A stretch of 64,000 bases of DNA, taken from Pseudanabaena sp. UWO311 (GTDB taxonomy: Bacteria; Cyanobacteriota; Cyanobacteriia; Pseudanabaenales; Pseudanabaenaceae). The DNA lies in the NCBI RefSeq assembly GCF_006937785.1, contig NZ_SJEE01000015.1, positions 1 to 64,000 of the forward strand. Direction: 5' to 3'. Within the stretch, counting starts at the first letter, position 1. Each line of letters starts with the position of its first letter. The notes below the pieces were generated by a model. It had not been told where the DNA came from, ran no database searches, and saw only the letters and a program-made list of their open reading frames with translations. The translations under genes were made by a program, and so were the position numbers. This document shows, piece by piece, positions 43,942 through 53,705 of this stretch.

Positions 43942-46900
43942 TTAGTGATATTTTTCATGCTCCAATTCAGATTTAACATTTGCATACTCATCAGTAATTT
44001 TATTGATTTTGATATCCAAGTCCTCATATGCTTGATTACGTAGGTTTGTTTCCAATTCACGGCATAGAGTTGCTAGATCTTCAGCACCAATGACACTACT
44101 GCTAGATTTTAAGGTGTGCACTGTCAGCAACATTACCTCAAAATTTTCCTGTGCAAAACTAGTATATAACTCTTGGAGGAGCGATTGTGAATTATCTAGA
44201 TAACTGTCGATTAGTTCTATCAAAAATCCTGGATCTTCGCCGCCGATGTCACTTGCTGCTTCTTGAAGCGTAGACATGTTGATTGAAGCTAAGGTCAAAG
44301 GGCTACTTAGCGTCACTGATGGACATTCCCTTAACACCCGCACGAGTTCGGAATTATGGATAGGTTTGCTGAGATAGTCATCCATACCTGCCGCTAGACA
44401 GATCTCTCGATCTCCTTGCATGGCATTGGCGGTCATTGCTACAATCCTCGGTCTAGATATGATTTTGCCATTTTGACAATTTTGTTCGATCGCTCTGGTA
44501 GTTTCAATCCCATCCATCTTTGGCATCTGCATATCCATGAACACCAAGTCATAGGGTTGCTGTAAAAGTGCAGATAATACCTCTAACCCATTAGTTGCCA
44601 CATCCGCCTGATAGCCCATACGCTGCAAAATATGTATAGCAACTTTTTGATTAACAATATTGTCCTCAGCTAGCAAAATTCGCAATGGATGATGCTTAGC
44701 TATGTGGGGATCAAAAACAAAGCTTTGCTTCTGTAAACCTGAATAAGTTCGAGTCCTAGGCTGAGTGGGAGAAATACTGATTGTCGTAGGTTGTCCCCAA
44801 ACATTCACGGGAGCAGTAATCGTAAAGTAAAAGGTAGAACCTTCCTTAACACTGCTCTCCACCCACATTGTGCCGCCCATGAGTTCACATAGATGCTTAC
44901 TAATCGCCAGTCCTAGCCCAGTACCACCATATTGCCTTGTGGTAGAAGCATCAACTTGGCTAAAGGGTTGAAATAATCGATATAAGCGATCGCTAGGAAT
45001 GCCAATTCCCGTATCCTTAACTGCGAATTGTAAGGTTCTTAATAACTGAGTTTCTTCTTGGTGATCACTGAGTTCACAACGCAAATAATGTGAAATGAGT
45101 ACTTGTGTAACCGAAATATTCACAGAACCGCGACTAGTAAATTTGATGGCATTAACGATTAAATTTGCTAAAATTTGCCGTAATCGATTCATATCACCAA
45201 TTACAATCAAATCCACATCTGGATGAATAAAATAATCGAGTTCAATCTCTTTTTCTAATGCCTTGGCTGATAGCAATTCGATGGTATCTTCTAAGCAAGT
45301 TCTCAAATCAAAGGTTTGTTCTTCTAATTCTAGATGTCCTGATTCAATTTTAGAAAAGTCTAAAATATCATTGATGATTGTTAGCAAGGTACTACCTGCA
45401 TTACGGGCAATCTCCACAAATTCTCGTTGCTCTTTAGTTAGATTTGTGTCGAGTAAGACTCCTGTCATCCCAATTACCGCATTCATTGGAGTACGAATCT
45501 CGTGACTCATAGTTGCTAAAAAGTCACTTTTTGAGCGGTTGGCAGCTTCCGCAATAATTCGGGCTTCTTCTAATTCGGCATTTTGTTTGATGAGTTGTTC
45601 CCGTTGACGGGTTTCTTGTTTGAGTAAATTTGCCTGAGATAGCTCAATGCTGACTTGGTTTGCCACGGATTCAAGCAACTCTTTCTCTTCATTTGTCCAT
45701 TCGTGAAAGCTATTACAATGGTGCAATAAAATAATGCCATTGGTCAATCCATGGGATGAAGTGCGTATAGCTAAAAGCGATCGCAGTTGCATTCGATAGA
45801 ATAATTCCCCAAGATCACCTAAATCTTCCTCTGCGTAAACATTGGTAATTGCGATCGCCTGATCTTGATTACTAACTCTTTGTCCAAAAGCACTATTTAA
45901 CAGAGGTAATTCAATATCTTTTACTGAAAAGATCTTCTCAGCTAATTGCTCTGACATCAGAGAAATCTGAGGTTCTAGAACTGAGTTTTTCTCTTCATAG
46001 TCTAGTTTGTATATGAGGCAACGACTGGCTCGAAAAGCTAACTGAATTTGATGAGCAGCCGTTTGAAAAATACTCTCAATATCAAGGCTTTGGCGAATTT
46101 CGTCAGTAATTCGATTAAGTAATACGGTGAGGCGCATTTGCCTTTTTAAATTTTTTTCTGCCTCTTTACGGGCTGTAATATCAGTTTGGATACCAATAAA
46201 ATTAGTCAATTTCCCCATGTCGTCAAATATAGGAGAAATATTTAATTCATTCCAAAATAAAGAGCCATCTTTGCGATAGTTCCTGATCACAACGTTGCAA
46301 GATTCTCCTTTATTAATTGCATTCCGAAGAATATCTTTCTCAGGTTGGAATACATCGGTTCCTTGCAAGAAGCGACAATTTTTGCCGATTACTTCACTCG
46401 ATTTATAGCCCGTGATTTTTTCAAATGCAGAATTTACATAGACAACTGCATTGTTAGGGAGGAGGCAGTCTGTGATCACGATGCCATTGTGGCTAGAAGC
46501 GATCGCGCGTTCTTGTAGGCGTAGAGTTTCTTCATTTTTTTTGCGATCGCTAATATCAAAGCGAATTGATAGATATTTTACGGGATTACCATGATCGTTT
46601 AATAAAGGTACGATCGTGCTATCAGTCCAGTAAAGCGTTCCATCTTTAGTCTTATTACGAATTTCACCACGCCATACTTTTCCACTGGAGATAGTATTCC
46701 ACATCTCGGCAAAAAAATCAGGTGGATGATACGAAGAGTTAATGATTCGATGATTTTTGCCTGATAGCTCGTTTTGACTATATCCAGAGACTTCGCAAAA
46801 TTTACTATTTGCGTAAGTAATCTTCCCATCCAAATCAGTAACTGCAACGATCGCAGCTTGATCAAGGGCAAATTTTTGAAATGCTAGCTCGTGTAGCGTT

Positions 46901-47427
46901 TCTTGCAACTTCTCTTCGGCTTGCTTTCGCTTGGAAATATCGCTAGCAATGCCTAAAAAACCTGAAATCTGATTATCTTCATTCCGCAGCGCCGAAATAG
47001 AGAGCATCACGGGAAATCGCGATCCATCTTTACAAATATATGTCCACTCGCTTTCTTCTATTTGTCCTAATTTTGCTTTGGCAATAAACACCTCAAACCC
47101 TGCGGAAATTTCTCTCCCTAGCTCTTTTGTTAAGCTGAACGCCTGTTGTTGAATTTCCAAAGGATCATGAAAGCGCTCAGGAGTACAATTCCCTATGATT
47201 TCTAAAGCTGAATAACCCAGCCAACGCTCAGCTGTGGCATTAAAAGCACAAATCACCCCATCCACAGTCGTTGCAATAATCGAGTAATTGGCACTATCTA
47301 AAATTGCTTGGTGCAATCTTAGAGACTCTTTAATCTCATAGCTCCCTGCTTTTTCTGTCGCCCGATTTGGAGAATTGGTACGCCTTTTTTGGTAGATTGA
47401 TAAATCACCTTTAGTAGCTTTAGCCAT
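43942..47427 (-). CDS. Tripartite hybrid histidine kinase (PAS3-GAF-HK-REC-Hpt)
   Basis: A 1161-residue soluble sensor. Three PAS domains (about 35-160, 175-300, 300-425; the third has a [14 protein letters not shown]-like motif) precede a GAF domain (about 445-600). HisKA has H642 ([15 protein letters not shown]) and HATPase_c has [13 protein letters not shown] and [12 protein letters not shown]. The receiver has D965 ([13 protein letters not shown]) and a C-terminal Hpt has H1104 (TVHTLKSSS). The PAS NCRFLQ motif contains the Cys that forms flavin adducts in LOV domains, so blue-light sensing is possible. It should pass phosphate through Hpt to the REC-GGDEF protein downstream. Confidence 0.9.
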   Translation of the reverse strand: MAKATKGDLSIYQKRRTNSPNRATEKAGSYEIKESLRLHQAILDSANYSIIATTVDGVICAFNATAERWLGYSALEIIGNCTPERFHDPLEIQQQAFSLTKELGREISAGFEVFIAKAKLGQIEESEWTYICKDGSRFPVMLSISALRNEDNQISGFLGIASDISKRKQAEEKLQETLHELAFQKFALDQAAIVAVTDLDGKITYANSKFCEVSGYSQNELSGKNHRIINSSYHPPDFFAEMWNTISSGKVWRGEIRNKTKDGTLYWTDSTIVPLLNDHGNPVKYLSIRFDISDRKKNEETLRLQERAIASSHNGIVITDCLLPNNAVVYVNSAFEKITGYKSSEVIGKNCRFLQGTDVFQPEKDILRNAINKGESCNVVIRNYRKDGSLFWNELNISPIFDDMGKLTNFIGIQTDITARKEAEKNLKRQMRLTVLLNRITDEIRQSLDIESIFQTAAHQIQLAFRASRCLIYKLDYEEKNSVLEPQISLMSEQLAEKIFSVKDIELPLLNSAFGQRVSNQDQAIAITNVYAEEDLGDLGELFYRMQLRSLLAIRTSSHGLTNGIILLHHCNSFHEWTNEEKELLESVANQVSIELSQANLLKQETRQREQLIKQNAELEEARIIAEAANRSKSDFLATMSHEIRTPMNAVIGMTGVLLDTNLTKEQREFVEIARNAGSTLLTIINDILDFSKIESGHLELEEQTFDLRTCLEDTIELLSAKALEKEIELDYFIHPDVDLIVIGDMNRLRQILANLIVNAIKFTSRGSVNISVTQVLISHYLRCELSDHQEETQLLRTLQFAVKDTGIGIPSDRLYRLFQPFSQVDASTTRQYGGTGLGLAISKHLCELMGGTMWVESSVKEGSTFYFTITAPVNVWGQPTTISISPTQPRTRTYSGLQKQSFVFDPHIAKHHPLRILLAEDNIVNQKVAIHILQRMGYQADVATNGLEVLSALLQQPYDLVFMDMQMPKMDGIETTRAIEQNCQNGKIISRPRIVAMTANAMQGDREICLAAGMDDYLSKPIHNSELVRVLRECPSVTLSSPLTLASINMSTLQEAASDIGGEDPGFLIELIDSYLDNSQSLLQELYTSFAQENFEVMLLTVHTLKSSSSVIGAEDLATLCRELETNLRNQAYEDLDIKINKITDEYANVKSELEHEKYH

Positions 47428-47744
47428 AATTTAAGAGGACGCGGATAAAAAATTAGCCCGAAAACAGATAAAAGTTAGTATATTAAAAAAGCCTTGATAT
47501 TCTGAAAAGCCTCTTTTGTCAGATATATTTCCCCAACCAAGCAAAATTGATTTTTAATTTTTAGATACAATCATATATCTATCTTGATATATATCGATTA
47601 TACAATAATTTTCGGTCAAACGAACCAAAATGAATTTGGTGGAAGTGTTGCAAATCAACACTTCCACCAAATTCATTGGTTCGGGCTTTAGCGTAAAGTT
47701 CTGTAAATAATCATAAGTCATTTAGCCGTTTTTGAGGGTAGTTA
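47428..47744. promoter_or_regulatory. Divergent spacer between the hybrid kinase and mnmE
   Basis: This is a 317-bp gene-free spacer. It is AT-rich (TATATCTATCTTGATATATA-like stretch near 47570-47600) and holds the hairpin at 47621-47688. Promoters for both genes must lie here; no exact box is supported. Confidence 0.4.
47621..47688. repeat. Long hairpin, loop CAAAT
   Basis: Arms CGAACCA...ATGAATTTGG TGGAAGTGTTG pair except for a 2-nt bulge. The GTGTTGCAAA apex is also found in the loop of the 26102-26156 hairpin. Confidence 0.65.
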
Positions 47745-49175
47745 ATGAGTTTATCTGATACGATCGTGGCAATTGCTACTGCTATTTCGCCACAACAGGG
47801 CAGTGTGGGTATTGTGCGATTGTCAGGAGATCGTGCGGTAGCGATCGCGCAGCAAATTTTTTATGCAGGGGGCAAGCAAGCATGGGAAAGTCATCGCATT
47901 CTTTATGGCTATGTGAAACATCCCTCGACGAAAGCCATTGTCGATGAAAGTCTTTTGTTATTGATGAAAGCGCCACGTTCTTTTACCCGTGAAGATGTCG
48001 TGGAATTTCATTGTCATGGGGGCATTATGGCAGTTCAGCAGGTGCTAAATCTTTGTCTAGAGCAAGGTGCAAGGTTAGCGGAGGCAGGAGAATTTAGTTT
48101 AAGAGCCTTTCTCAATGGTCGGATCGATCTTACCCAAGCTGAAAGTATTAATGATTTAGTCGGAGCTAAGTCAGCTCAAGCTGCTCAGGCAGCGATCGCT
48201 TCTCTCCGTGGCAAACTCGCGCAGTCTTTAAAATATTTGCGTAGTAAATGCTTGAATGTTTTAACGGAAATTGAAGCAAGAATTGATTTTGAAGATGATT
48301 TACCACCCCTTGATGTGAAATGGGTAAAAGCAGAAATTCTCGCAGTTTCTCAGGAATCACAACAGATTTTAGCAACTGCCGATCGCGGTGAACTATTACG
48401 AACTGGGCTAAAAGTAGCGATCGTTGGTCGTCCAAATGTTGGTAAATCCAGTTTGTTAAATGCATGGAGCCGTAGCGATCGGGCGATCGTTACGGATTTA
48501 CCTGGGACAACCCGTGACGTTGTCGATTCACAATTGGTAGTTGGTGGGATTCCTATTCAAGTTCTCGATACCGCAGGGATTAGAGAAACTGAAGATGTGG
48601 TAGAGAAGATCGGTGTAGAGCGATCGCGCCAAGCTGCTCAGTCTGCGGATTTAGTATTGATGGTAATCGATGCCAGTGTCGGTTGGATTGAGAAGGATGC
48701 GGAAATCTATGCAACTGTGTGCGATCGCCCTGTAATTTTGGTGATTAATAAGATTGATATTGCCCTCACCCCCAGCCCCTCTCCCATAGGCAGAGGGGAG
48801 CAAGAGCAAATTCTTACTCCCCCTCTCCTGCGGGAGAGGGGGCTGGGGGGTGAGGGATTCCCTATTGTTAAAACCGCAGCTTCTCAGCAACAGGGAATCG
48901 AGGATCTAGAAGCAGCAATTTTGCAATGTATCCACCAAGATGCGATCGCGGCGGCTAATCTCGAAGTTGCCATCAATCAGCGCCAAAAAGCTTGTTTATT
49001 ACGAGTTGTTCAATCATTAGCTAATGTCCAAATAGCGATCGCTGATCAGTTACCACTTGATTTCTGGACAATTGATTTACGAGATGCCATTAGTGCGATC
49101 GGTGAGATCACTGGTGAAGAAGTTACCGAATCTGTCTTAGATCAAATTTTTAGTAGATTTTGTATTGGTAAATAG
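47745..49175 (+). CDS. mnmE: tRNA modification GTPase MnmE (TrmE) with in-frame repeat insertion
   Basis: A 476-residue GTPase that, with MnmG, adds the carboxymethylaminomethyl group to U34 of certain tRNAs. The N-terminal folate-binding domain has [21 protein letters not shown]. The G domain has G1 [10 protein letters not shown]2 GTTRD, G3 DTAG and G4 NKID; the C-terminus FCIGK carries the catalytic Cys. Between G4 and the G5 region, residues about 340-371 ([13 protein letters not shown]...LGGEG) are encoded by an inserted double-hairpin repeat. All motifs are intact, so the protein is probably functional. Confidence 0.95.
   Translation: MSLSDTIVAIATAISPQQGSVGIVRLSGDRAVAIAQQIFYAGGKQAWESHRILYGYVKHPSTKAIVDESLLLLMKAPRSFTREDVVEFHCHGGIMAVQQVLNLCLEQGARLAEAGEFSLRAFLNGRIDLTQAESINDLVGAKSAQAAQAAIASLRGKLAQSLKYLRSKCLNVLTEIEARIDFEDDLPPLDVKWVKAEILAVSQESQQILATADRGELLRTGLKVAIVGRPNVGKSSLLNAWSRSDRAIVTDLPGTTRDVVDSQLVVGGIPIQVLDTAGIRETEDVVEKIGVERSRQAAQSADLVLMVIDASVGWIEKDAEIYATVCDRPVILVINKIDIALTPSPSPIGRGEQEQILTPPLLRERGLGGEGFPIVKTAASQQQGIEDLEAAILQCIHQDAIAAANLEVAINQRQKACLLRVVQSLANVQIAIADQLPLDFWTIDLRDAISAIGEITGEEVTESVLDQIFSRFCIGK
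48763..48856 (+). repeat. In-frame double-hairpin repeat inside mnmE
   Basis: The outer stem CCCTCACCCCCAGCCCCTCT pairs with AGAGGGGGCTGGGGGGTGAG-type sequence at the right end. It encloses hairpins at 48776-48798 and 48819-48842. Architecture and linker resemble 29213-29300. It adds about 31 codons without a stop. Confidence 0.85.
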
Positions 49176-49183
49176 CTTGACAT

Positions 49184-49228
49184 CCCAAAAAGCAAATCGT
49201 CCGCTACGCGGGCGATTTGCTTTTTGGG
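49184..49228. terminator. 21-bp hairpin, apex CCGC-TAC-GCGG
   Basis: Arms CCCAAAAAGCAAATCG and complement with one wobble pair, 8 bp after the mnmE stop. Confidence 0.75.
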
Positions 49229-49266
49229 GTTTACTCACATAAACAACCTGCGATCACGTTATTGTA

Positions 49267-49299
49267 TAAGATGGGTGGCGCTATGCGCCGCCCATCTTA
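49267..49299. repeat. 15-bp hairpin, apex GGCGC-TAT-GCGCC
   Basis: Arms TAAGATGGGTGGCGC and TAAGATGGGCGGCGC (other strand), one wobble pair, immediately upstream of the GNAT-TrhO gene. Confidence 0.7.
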
Positions 49300-49316
49300 A
49301 TATTTGAGATTAAACT

Positions 49317-50498
49317 ATGCTAATTCGACTATTTCAAGAACAAGACAGCGAACAGATCGCGCAGTTATTCCATGACACAATTCGAGAGGTCAATATTCGC
49401 GACTACTTGCCTGCACAGGTTCAAGCTTGGGCACCCGATGATTTATATTTCACTGATTGGACAGAAGATTGCTCTAGCAACTTTACCTACGTTGCCGAAG
49501 AAGAAAACAAAATTATTGGTTTTGCACAACTAGAAACTGATGGTCATATTGATTGTTTCTATTGCCATAAGGACTATCAGCGCTGTGGTGTAGGTACTAG
49601 GCTATATAGAGCGATCGAGGCTAAGGCTCTAGAATTAAAAATAGAACGTTTATTTGTGGAAGTAAGTATCACCGCGAGAGCCTTTTTTAAAAGTCGCGGA
49701 TTTGCTGTGGTTAAGGAGCAACAAGTAACTTGTCGTGGTGAAAAATTAACTAATTTTGTAATGGAAAAGTCTCTCGCAAAGTACTTAGAAAAATCTGAGC
49801 CTTTTGTTGTTGCTACGTTCTATCATTTTGCGGATCTAACTGATTACAAATCCATGCGTCCTAAAATTACGGATTTTTGTAATAATCACGAACTCAAAGG
49901 CGTAATTTTATTAGCACAGGAAGGTATTAATTCAACGATCGCAGGTAGTCGAGAAGGTATCGATGCTCTCTTGAGTTACTTACGATCTGATATCCGTTTG
50001 CGAAATTTGGAACATAAGGAAACTACCTCTGATGTCATGCCTTATAACAAGCTGAGAGTGAGGCTAAAAAAAGAACTTGTAAAGTTTGGGATTTCCGATA
50101 TCGATCCTAGTAAAGAAGTGGGAACTTATGTAGAACCTCAAGATTGGAATCAGCTAATTAGAGATCCTGATGTGTTAGTTATTGATACGCGCAATATTTA
50201 TGAAGTCGAGTTTGGAACTTTTGAAGGTGCGATCAATCCTAATTTAGATTTTTTTTATGAGTTTCCTAAATATCTAGAAGATAATCTCAGTAATAATAAG
50301 CAACAAAAAATTGCCATGTTCTGCACAGGTGGTATCCGTTGCGAGAAGGCAAGTGCTTATATGTTAGCCAAGGGTTTTGACGAGGTTTACCATCTCAAAG
50401 GTGGCATTCTCAAATATTTAGCAGAAGTCCCTCCTGAAGAAAGCCTCTGGCAAGGTGAATGTTTTGTATTTGACGATCGCATTGCGACTAAAGGGTAA
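49317..50498 (+). CDS. GNAT acetyltransferase fused to TrhO-type rhodanese
   Basis: A 393-residue fusion. Residues 1-155 are a GNAT N-acetyltransferase (YQRCGVGTRLYRAIEAKAL is the acetyl-CoA loop). Residues about 163-393 are TrhO, the oxygen-dependent tRNA uridine-34 hydroxylase, with LLAQEGINSTIAGSREGI and rhodanese loop CTGGIRCEKAS (catalytic C336). The zinc-like C-terminal cysteine region of long TrhO proteins is absent. TrhO makes ho5U34 and the adjacent MnmE also modifies U34, so a shared wobble-base theme is likely. It converges on the IMPase gene with an 11-bp overlap. Confidence 0.85.
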   Translation: MLIRLFQEQDSEQIAQLFHDTIREVNIRDYLPAQVQAWAPDDLYFTDWTEDCSSNFTYVAEEENKIIGFAQLETDGHIDCFYCHKDYQRCGVGTRLYRAIEAKALELKIERLFVEVSITARAFFKSRGFAVVKEQQVTCRGEKLTNFVMEKSLAKYLEKSEPFVVATFYHFADLTDYKSMRPKITDFCNNHELKGVILLAQEGINSTIAGSREGIDALLSYLRSDIRLRNLEHKETTSDVMPYNKLRVRLKKELVKFGISDIDPSKEVGTYVEPQDWNQLIRDPDVLVIDTRNIYEVEFGTFEGAINPNLDFFYEFPKYLEDNLSNNKQQKIAMFCTGGIRCEKASAYMLAKGFDEVYHLKGGILKYLAEVPPEESLWQGECFVFDDRIATKG

Positions 50499-51300
50499 AT
50501 GGTTTTGTTATTTCTTGTGCCATTGGTAAAAGCTCAGCATGACTAACTACTAAAGTTGGAAAATTTTTCTGACTGTAATCTTTGCCCATTTCTAATGGAA
50601 AGATATTTGGGGAAGCTTCTAAGGGAACCCAGACAGCGCCGATCGCTTTCAGGATCACCCATACAGCCGCTATATCCCAAATCTTGGGAGTAGCTTCTAC
50701 TGCGCCAATAGTGGAGCCGATCGCAACCGTCAAAATGTTATAGCTAGCCACACCCAACATCCGCAGTTTAAAAGGGAATTTCGAGCGACCCATTTTTTCG
50801 AGACTGCGAGAACAGGCACTAAAGAAATAATTGCCAAGCGCATCAGGATCGGGCGAAACTTCGGGTAAATGAATCGGTGTGTCGTTAAAAAATGCCGCCG
50901 AACCATGCTCGTCTGACCAGCCGTAAATATTTTGGCGTAATGGTGGCATCGCGACATAACCAAAAACGGGTGTACCGTGATGCAATAGTCCCAAAGATAT
51001 GCCCCAAATCGGAATTCCCCTTGCAAAATTGGTTGTGCCATCAAGGGGATCGACTACCCAAGCCCATTCACGATCTGGCAAAACTTGGGTTGATTCTTCA
51101 GTTAATACCCCATATTCAGGAAACTCTTTTTCGAGTGCAGCTTTGATATAGGCATCCGCCCAGCGATCGCTTTTCGTCACAAGGCTACCATCGTCCTTAG
51201 AGATTGCCACTCGCGTCTGCTCAAAATCTGCAAGCAGGCGATCGCCCACTTGCTTGGTTAACTCTTGGATAAAGGGAAGAATTGATGGCAAGTTTTTCAT
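50488..51300 (-). CDS. Inositol monophosphatase-family phosphatase
   Basis: A 270-residue Mg-dependent phosphatase of the IMPase/histidinol-phosphatase group. Metal-binding motifs are VLTEESTQ and the signature WVVDPLDGTTNFARGIP. The C-terminal motif is WDIAAVWVILKAIGA. Substrate could be inositol-, histidinol- or adenosine 3',5'-phosphate; the sequence does not decide. ATG 51300 is confirmed. It overlaps the end of the convergent GNAT-TrhO gene by 11 bp, with no hairpin between them. Confidence 0.88.
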   Translation of the reverse strand: MKNLPSILPFIQELTKQVGDRLLADFEQTRVAISKDDGSLVTKSDRWADAYIKAALEKEFPEYGVLTEESTQVLPDREWAWVVDPLDGTTNFARGIPIWGISLGLLHHGTPVFGYVAMPPLRQNIYGWSDEHGSAAFFNDTPIHLPEVSPDPDALGNYFFSACSRSLEKMGRSKFPFKLRMLGVASYNILTVAIGSTIGAVEATPKIWDIAAVWVILKAIGAVWVPLEASPNIFPLEMGKDYSQKNFPTLVVSHAELLPMAQEITKPFTL

Positions 51301-51370
51301 AGGTTGTTAGCATAACGCACAATTAGACAGGCACTTATAGCTCTCGTCAGTCAAGTTAGATCAAAATCAA

Positions 51371-51419
51371 AACCCAATAGAGAGTGGCGGCGCTTTGCGC
51401 CGCCACTCTCTATTGGGTT
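51371..51419. repeat. 23-bp perfect hairpin, apex GGCGGCGC-TTT-GCGCCGCC
   Basis: Arms starting AACCCAATAGAGAGT pair perfectly. Flanks (CTTATAGCTCTCG left, GATACACTCGGCGATAGCC right) match, on the other strand, a diverged 33034-type element. It lies in the divergent IMPase-permease spacer. Confidence 0.75.
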
Positions 51420-51496
51420 GATACACTCGGCGATAGCCCATCTAATTGTGCGGTAAAATGCAATCATGTTAGGACTATTGAGGATTTTGTTGACCT

Positions 51497-52294
51497 ATGA
51501 ACTTTAGCCTGAATATTAGTCTAAGTTTAGGTCGCGTTTGGGCGATCGCTACCAATGTATTTCGCGAAACTGTGCGCGAACAGGTACTTTACTTATCTTT
51601 GCTATATACCGTGATTGTGGTGTCAGCGATGCTGATGCTGCCAGAGTTTTCCTATGACTCATCGGCAAAGATGATCGTTGATGTTGGTATCGCAGCGATC
51701 GAGGTAGTGAGTTTGATTGTGGCAGTTTTGGTTGGCACAAATCTCATCAATAAAGAGATCGACAAGCGCACAATTTTTATTTTAATTGCTAAGCCAATGC
51801 ACCGCACTGAATTTGTGTTAGGCAAGCATCTAGGCTTAACAGCCGTGGTTGGGGCGTTGGTGTCGATTATGACCGTCATTTTTATTGCTCTGATGGCAAT
51901 CAAAAACATTCCGATCCCGATCCCTGCGATTCTCGTGGCTAACTTTTTTATCTTTTGGCAAATTATGTTGCTAGGGGCGATCGCAATTTTATTTGGTTCC
52001 TTTTCAGGTTCGCTAATTGCTTCTTTGCTGACCCTAGCCGCCTATTTAATCGGAAATTTTAGTCGTGATTTGTTGCTACTAGGTGAGATTTCTAAAAATT
52101 CTGGTTTGCAAACAGTAACGCGCACTTTTTATATGATTTTGCCCGATTTATCTCGTGCTAACCTCAAAAATGAAGCAGTCTATAATATTCTGCCAAGTTT
52201 GCTAGATATGTTTAACAATGGCGTTTATATTTTGAGCTATGCCTTGTTGACCTTAGCGATCGCTATTCTCATATTCGCCCGTCGTCAGTTTTAA
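51497..52294 (+). CDS. ABC-2-type transporter permease
   Basis: A 265-residue membrane protein with about six membrane segments. The N-terminus has the ABC-2 coupling-helix region (IATNVFRETVREQVLYLSLLYT), and NKEIDKRTIFILIAKPMHRTEFVLGKHLG is the typical cytosolic loop of this permease group. No ATPase partner gene is adjacent, so it must pair with one encoded elsewhere. Substrate unknown. Its stop codon lies in the target-site duplication of the following MITE. Confidence 0.85.
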   Translation: MNFSLNISLSLGRVWAIATNVFRETVREQVLYLSLLYTVIVVSAMLMLPEFSYDSSAKMIVDVGIAAIEVVSLIVAVLVGTNLINKEIDKRTIFILIAKPMHRTEFVLGKHLGLTAVVGALVSIMTVIFIALMAIKNIPIPIPAILVANFFIFWQIMLLGAIAILFGSFSGSLIASLLTLAAYLIGNFSRDLLLLGEISKNSGLQTVTRTFYMILPDLSRANLKNEAVYNILPSLLDMFNNGVYILSYALLTLAIAILIFARRQF

Positions 52295-52296
52295 AC

Positions 52297-52462
52297 ACTG
52301 ATGTTACGTGAAGGATTCCAGTAATGGCATAGGTTTAGGGCTGGCACGGGGGCACAGCCCTTACAGAAACCTTTAAATTTTGGTGTAGGGGCAATCCCCC
52401 CGTGGTTGCCCTGCTTCGCTATCAGCAAGAGATTCATCATCTGATTTCCACGTAACATCAGT
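52297..52462 (+). mobile_element. 166-bp MITE with 14-bp terminal inverted repeats and 5-bp target duplication
   Basis: Terminal repeats ACTGATGTTACGTG (52297-52310) and CACGTAACATCAGT (52449-52462) are perfect inverses. The flanking TAAAC (52292-52296 and 52463-52467) is a direct repeat, consistent with a 5-bp target-site duplication that includes the permease TAA. There is no coding capacity. A diverged, truncated copy lies at 33165-33286, and the internal CCCCGTGGTTGC motif recurs near 62202. Confidence 0.85.
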
Positions 52463-52483
52463 TAAACAATCTAGGTATTTACT

Positions 52484-53611
52484 ATGCGCTACCGTCGTTT
52501 TGGCAAAACTGAGATGCTCCTATCAGTCTTTTCGTTAGGAGCGATGCGCTATATGGAATCGGCGGATAATGCTCATCGAACGATCTCACGAGCCTTAGAA
52601 GTTGGCATCAATCATATTGAAACTGCCCAAGGCTATGGCAAGAGTGAAGAATTTATCGGTAAGGCGATGCGAAATGGATTGAGTAAACAACGCGATCGCT
52701 TTTATCTAACTACTAAAATTTCGCCAACCAAAGATGCTGACTCAATGCGTCGCCAGATCGAGCAGTCCCTCAAAAAGCTGAATGTGGACTATATCGATAA
52801 CTTTGATATTCATGGAATTAACTTACAAGAGCATCTTGATCTAGTCACAGATCCAAATGGCTGCATGAAAGCAGTCAGAGAAGCAGTCGATCAAAAAATG
52901 ATTGGTCATGTCGGATTCTCCACCCATGCCCCCCTTGATGTAATTCTCAATACGATCAACACCGATTTATTTGAATCGATCAACTTACATTATTATTTTT
53001 TCAACCAGCGTAATGCTGCTGCCGTGCAGCTTGCCCATGAGAAAGATATGGGTGTATTCATCATCTCGCCATCGGATAAAGGCGGAATGCTGTATAACCC
53101 TTCGGAGGAATTAGCAGGCATAAGCTATCCATTTACGGCTCTCTATATGTGCGATCGCTTCCTGCTCAGCGATCCCCGTGTACATACTCTCAGCCTCGGC
53201 GCAGCTAATCCTGCCGAAATCGACTCCCATCAGGATGCGTGGGACAATGATGAACCAATGTCCGAGTTAGAGCAAGCAGTTCTTGATTGCATTAATCGCC
53301 GCTATACAATTCTAGAAGGCGATCGCTGTTCCCAGTGTTACGAATGCTTACCTTGTCCTGAAGACATCAATATTCCCGAAGTGTTACGCCTAAGAAACTT
53401 AGCCGTCAGTTTTGATATGGTGGAATTTGGCAAGTATCGCTACAAAATGTTTGAAAATGCGGGGCATTGGTTCCCCGGTCGTAAAGCGATTCGCTGTACT
53501 GACTGTGGCGATTGTTTGCCTCGCTGTCCAGAAAATTTAGATATCCCTAAGCTTTTGCGTGACACTCACGATCGCTTGCAAGGCTCTGAAGGCAAGCGCC
53601 TATGGGAATAA
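52484..53611 (+). CDS. Aldo/keto reductase with C-terminal 4Fe-4S domain
   Basis: A 375-residue oxidoreductase. The AKR barrel (about 1-270) has NHIETAQGYGKSEEF, LTTKISPTKDA and FDIHGI, with the catalytic Tyr, Lys and His positions. The tail has two cysteine clusters, CSQCYECLPCPEDINIPE and CTDCGDCLPRCPENLDIPKLL, expected to bind 4Fe-4S clusters. Such fusions probably take electrons from ferredoxin-like carriers; the substrate is unknown. ATG 52484. The stop is in the following hairpin. Confidence 0.9.
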   Translation: MRYRRFGKTEMLLSVFSLGAMRYMESADNAHRTISRALEVGINHIETAQGYGKSEEFIGKAMRNGLSKQRDRFYLTTKISPTKDADSMRRQIEQSLKKLNVDYIDNFDIHGINLQEHLDLVTDPNGCMKAVREAVDQKMIGHVGFSTHAPLDVILNTINTDLFESINLHYYFFNQRNAAAVQLAHEKDMGVFIISPSDKGGMLYNPSEELAGISYPFTALYMCDRFLLSDPRVHTLSLGAANPAEIDSHQDAWDNDEPMSELEQAVLDCINRRYTILEGDRCSQCYECLPCPEDINIPEVLRLRNLAVSFDMVEFGKYRYKMFENAGHWFPGRKAIRCTDCGDCLPRCPENLDIPKLLRDTHDRLQGSEGKRLWE

Positions 53612-53646
53612 CAGAAGGTTGGCGCAAAGCGCTAACTTTCTGTTAT
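53608..53646. terminator. 18-bp hairpin overlapping the Fe-S reductase stop
   Basis: Arms ATAACAGAAGGTTGGCGC and complement with two weak pairs around AAA. TAA 53609-53611 lies in the left arm. Confidence 0.75.
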
Positions 53647-53705
53647 TGGTTTTTTGGTAGGATGGGATACATTACGCAATTAGATCTAAAATCTAAAATA
53701 AATAT

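Noticed and set aside
47428..47744. tRNA or small RNA gene in the mnmE spacer
   Set aside because: No cloverleaf, B-box or CCA-type end could be found; the only structure is a simple hairpin. No tRNA was seen anywhere in the window.
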